This document shows positions 63,026 to 64,000 of a stretch of DNA of 64,000 nucleotides, piece by piece. The notes under the pieces were generated by a model. The model was given only the letters and a program-made list of their open reading frames with translations. It was not told where the DNA came from and ran no database searches. A program made the position numbers and the translations under genes. Position 1 is the stretch's first letter. Each line of letters starts with the position of its first letter. This DNA comes from CAZTHK01 sp964613215 (lineage in GTDB: Bacteria > Krumholzibacteriota > Krumholzibacteriia > Krumholzibacteriales > CAZTHK01). The stretch is taken from NCBI GenBank assembly GCA_964613215.1, contig CAZTHK010000009.1, forward strand, positions 80,527 to 144,526, written 5' to 3'.

Positions 63026-63974
63026 CAGCGGAATAACTGCCCGCTGCCATTCTGGCGAAGTAAACACCTGATTCGACCAGTTCTCCATTGTTGTTTCTGC
63101 CGTCCCATGTCGCCTGGAAGGTTCCCATTTCAGCCTTCCTGTCGACCAGCACTCTGACTTTCCTGCCGGTTACATCGTAAATATCGATACATACATGGCT
63201 CGATACGGGAACAGTAAACCTGATAGTTGTCACAGGATTGAACGGATTGGGATAATTCGATGATAAACTGTACGGCGGGGAGTCTGTTACGTTATCCTCC
63301 GCATCCGTGAGTCCGCAATAAATGTTGAGAAGAATCGAAACAGTTCCGGCACTATAGCCGTTCGCTACTGCCAGATCGGTACACCCGTTCATATCGAAAT
63401 CTCCCGTGGCCACCGAGCGGGGCTCAACTCCGGAACCGTATGTTTTACTGGAATTGAATGTGCCGCCGGGTACACAGGGAAAGATGGAAACATCGGCACT
63501 GCCCCCATTCACTACTGCCAGATCAGTTTCGCCGTCTGCATTGAAATCCCCGGTGGCTACAGAATAGGGGGCATACCCGGTTCCTAGCGTCCCGCCGGAT
63601 GTGAATGTTCCGTTTCCCGAACCAATCAAAAGTGAGATATTGTCGGAGTTGTTGTTTGCTGTAACAAGATCTACATGCCCGTCTGCATCAAAATCGCCCG
63701 TTTTGACATCCCAGGGCTTAAGGCCAGTATTATAGTTTCCGCCGGGGATCAATGTTCCGTCTCCCACACCGAATAGAATGGATACGTAGCCGTCACCACT
63801 GGTTACCGCCAGGTCAGTATGGCTGTCTTCGTCAAAATCACCGGTGGCAACCGAGCGGGGAGAATTGCCCACGCTATAGCTCCCGGTAGAGGTAAATGAG
63901 CCATCTCCCGCTCCCAGCAGAAGATATATGTTATCCAGAATATTGCTAACTAGTTTTTGTTGCGGAAAGCCCAA
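63000..63974 (-). CDS. FG-GAP/VCBS-repeat protein with sorting domain, N-terminus damaged or missing
   Basis: The 324 residues show at least four FG-GAP-type repeats of about 55 residues (SVATGDFDEDSHTDLAVTSGDGYVSILFGVGDGTL, VKTGDFDADGHVDLVTANNNSDNISLLIGSGNGTF), each with a Ca-binding DxDxDGxxDL-like loop. The C-terminal sorting domain is complete (NYPNPFNPVTTIRFTVP, YDVTGRKVRVLV, ESGVYFARM). The frame opens at a TTG near the window edge and meets an in-frame TGA six codons upstream, so no signal peptide exists. Either a frameshift or truncation has removed the front, or the front lies in another frame beyond the window. Confidence 0.8.
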   Translation of the reverse strand: MGFPQQKLVSNILDNIYLLLGAGDGSFTSTGSYSVGNSPRSVATGDFDEDSHTDLAVTSGDGYVSILFGVGDGTLIPGGNYNTGLKPWDVKTGDFDADGHVDLVTANNNSDNISLLIGSGNGTFTSGGTLGTGYAPYSVATGDFNADGETDLAVVNGGSADVSIFPCVPGGTFNSSKTYGSGVEPRSVATGDFDMNGCTDLAVANGYSAGTVSILLNIYCGLTDAEDNVTDSPPYSLSSNYPNPFNPVTTIRFTVPVSSHVCIDIYDVTGRKVRVLVDRKAEMGTFQATWDGRNNNGELVESGVYFARMAAGSYSAVRKMILLR

Positions 63975-64000
63975 AAAGTGGCTTTGGTTTCAGCGCATTT

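Overview
The window comes from a Gram-negative bacterium, most likely an uncultured lineage of the Fibrobacteres-Chlorobi-Bacteroidetes (FCB) superphylum such as Zixibacteria, Latescibacteria, Krumholzibacteria or Eisenbacteria. I infer this from three secreted proteins ending in the type IX-like C-terminal sorting domain (YPNPFN-type motif, ...SGVYF.R...), the Bat (MoxR/DUF58/VWA/TPR) operon, a bacterial V-type ATPase, an RND pump with a lipoprotein adaptor, and DsbD. The sequence alone does not fix the phylum. Genes are dense, with many 1-4 base stop/start overlaps, and base composition looks even except at the right end.

Layout. (1) 1-9061, plus strand: a chemosensory operon, mcp(partial)-cheW-cheD-cheB-cheA-cheC-cheY, followed by a large TPR protein and a DUF4388(PATAN)-TPR protein. 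No flagellar gene or cheR is visible. (2) 9139-16766: two secreted minus-strand proteins with C-terminal sorting domains, one of them a papain-like protease fused to a beta-helix, flanking a plus-strand membrane-anchored alpha/beta hydrolase and a DUF362 protein. (3) 17142-27129, plus: moxR-DUF58-(SurA-like protein without PPIase)-(BatD-like short)-batA-batB-batC-batD-batE. (4) 27130-27871: an untranslated region with a perfect -10 box, an 18-base palindrome, a strong hairpin and a near-consensus promoter. (5) 27872-36842: a complete V-type ATPase operon in the order H/G-like, C, I, K, F, E, A, B, D, overlapping a universal stress protein gene; a lone PTS IIA gene follows. (6) 37895-42301: a structured leader with a 14-codon reading frame, then a pair made of a cysteine-rich protein of unknown function and a BadF/HgdC-type Fe-S activase homologue, then two unknown proteins. 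(7) 42492-55000: bioY; a minus-strand operon of LVIVD-repeat propeller, DsbD, FAA-hydrolase and glycosyltransferase; a histidine phosphatase, SPL-like radical SAM enzyme, rhomboid protease, zinc dehydrogenase, LOG-family protein and MenA-like prenyltransferase. (8) 54989-61253: a palindrome-rich spacer, an RND efflux adaptor/pump pair with its own strong promoter, and a UMF1-type MFS transporter. (9) 61254-64000: an accessory, decaying stretch with an ECF-type sigma factor, what looks like the remnant of its Ser/Thr kinase partner, and an FG-GAP/sorting-domain protein that lacks a proper N-terminus.

Working together: the Che proteins form an adapting signalling circuit with CheD/CheC/CheB feedback, probably feeding something other than a flagellum. 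The Bat proteins form a membrane-associated MoxR/VWA assembly. The V-ATPase couples ion movement to ATP. DsbD feeds reducing power to the periplasm where the secreted sorting-domain proteins fold. The best candidates for something undescribed are the cysteine-rich protein/activase pair at 38178-39617 with its hairpin-masked leader, and the untranslated block at 27300-27600.
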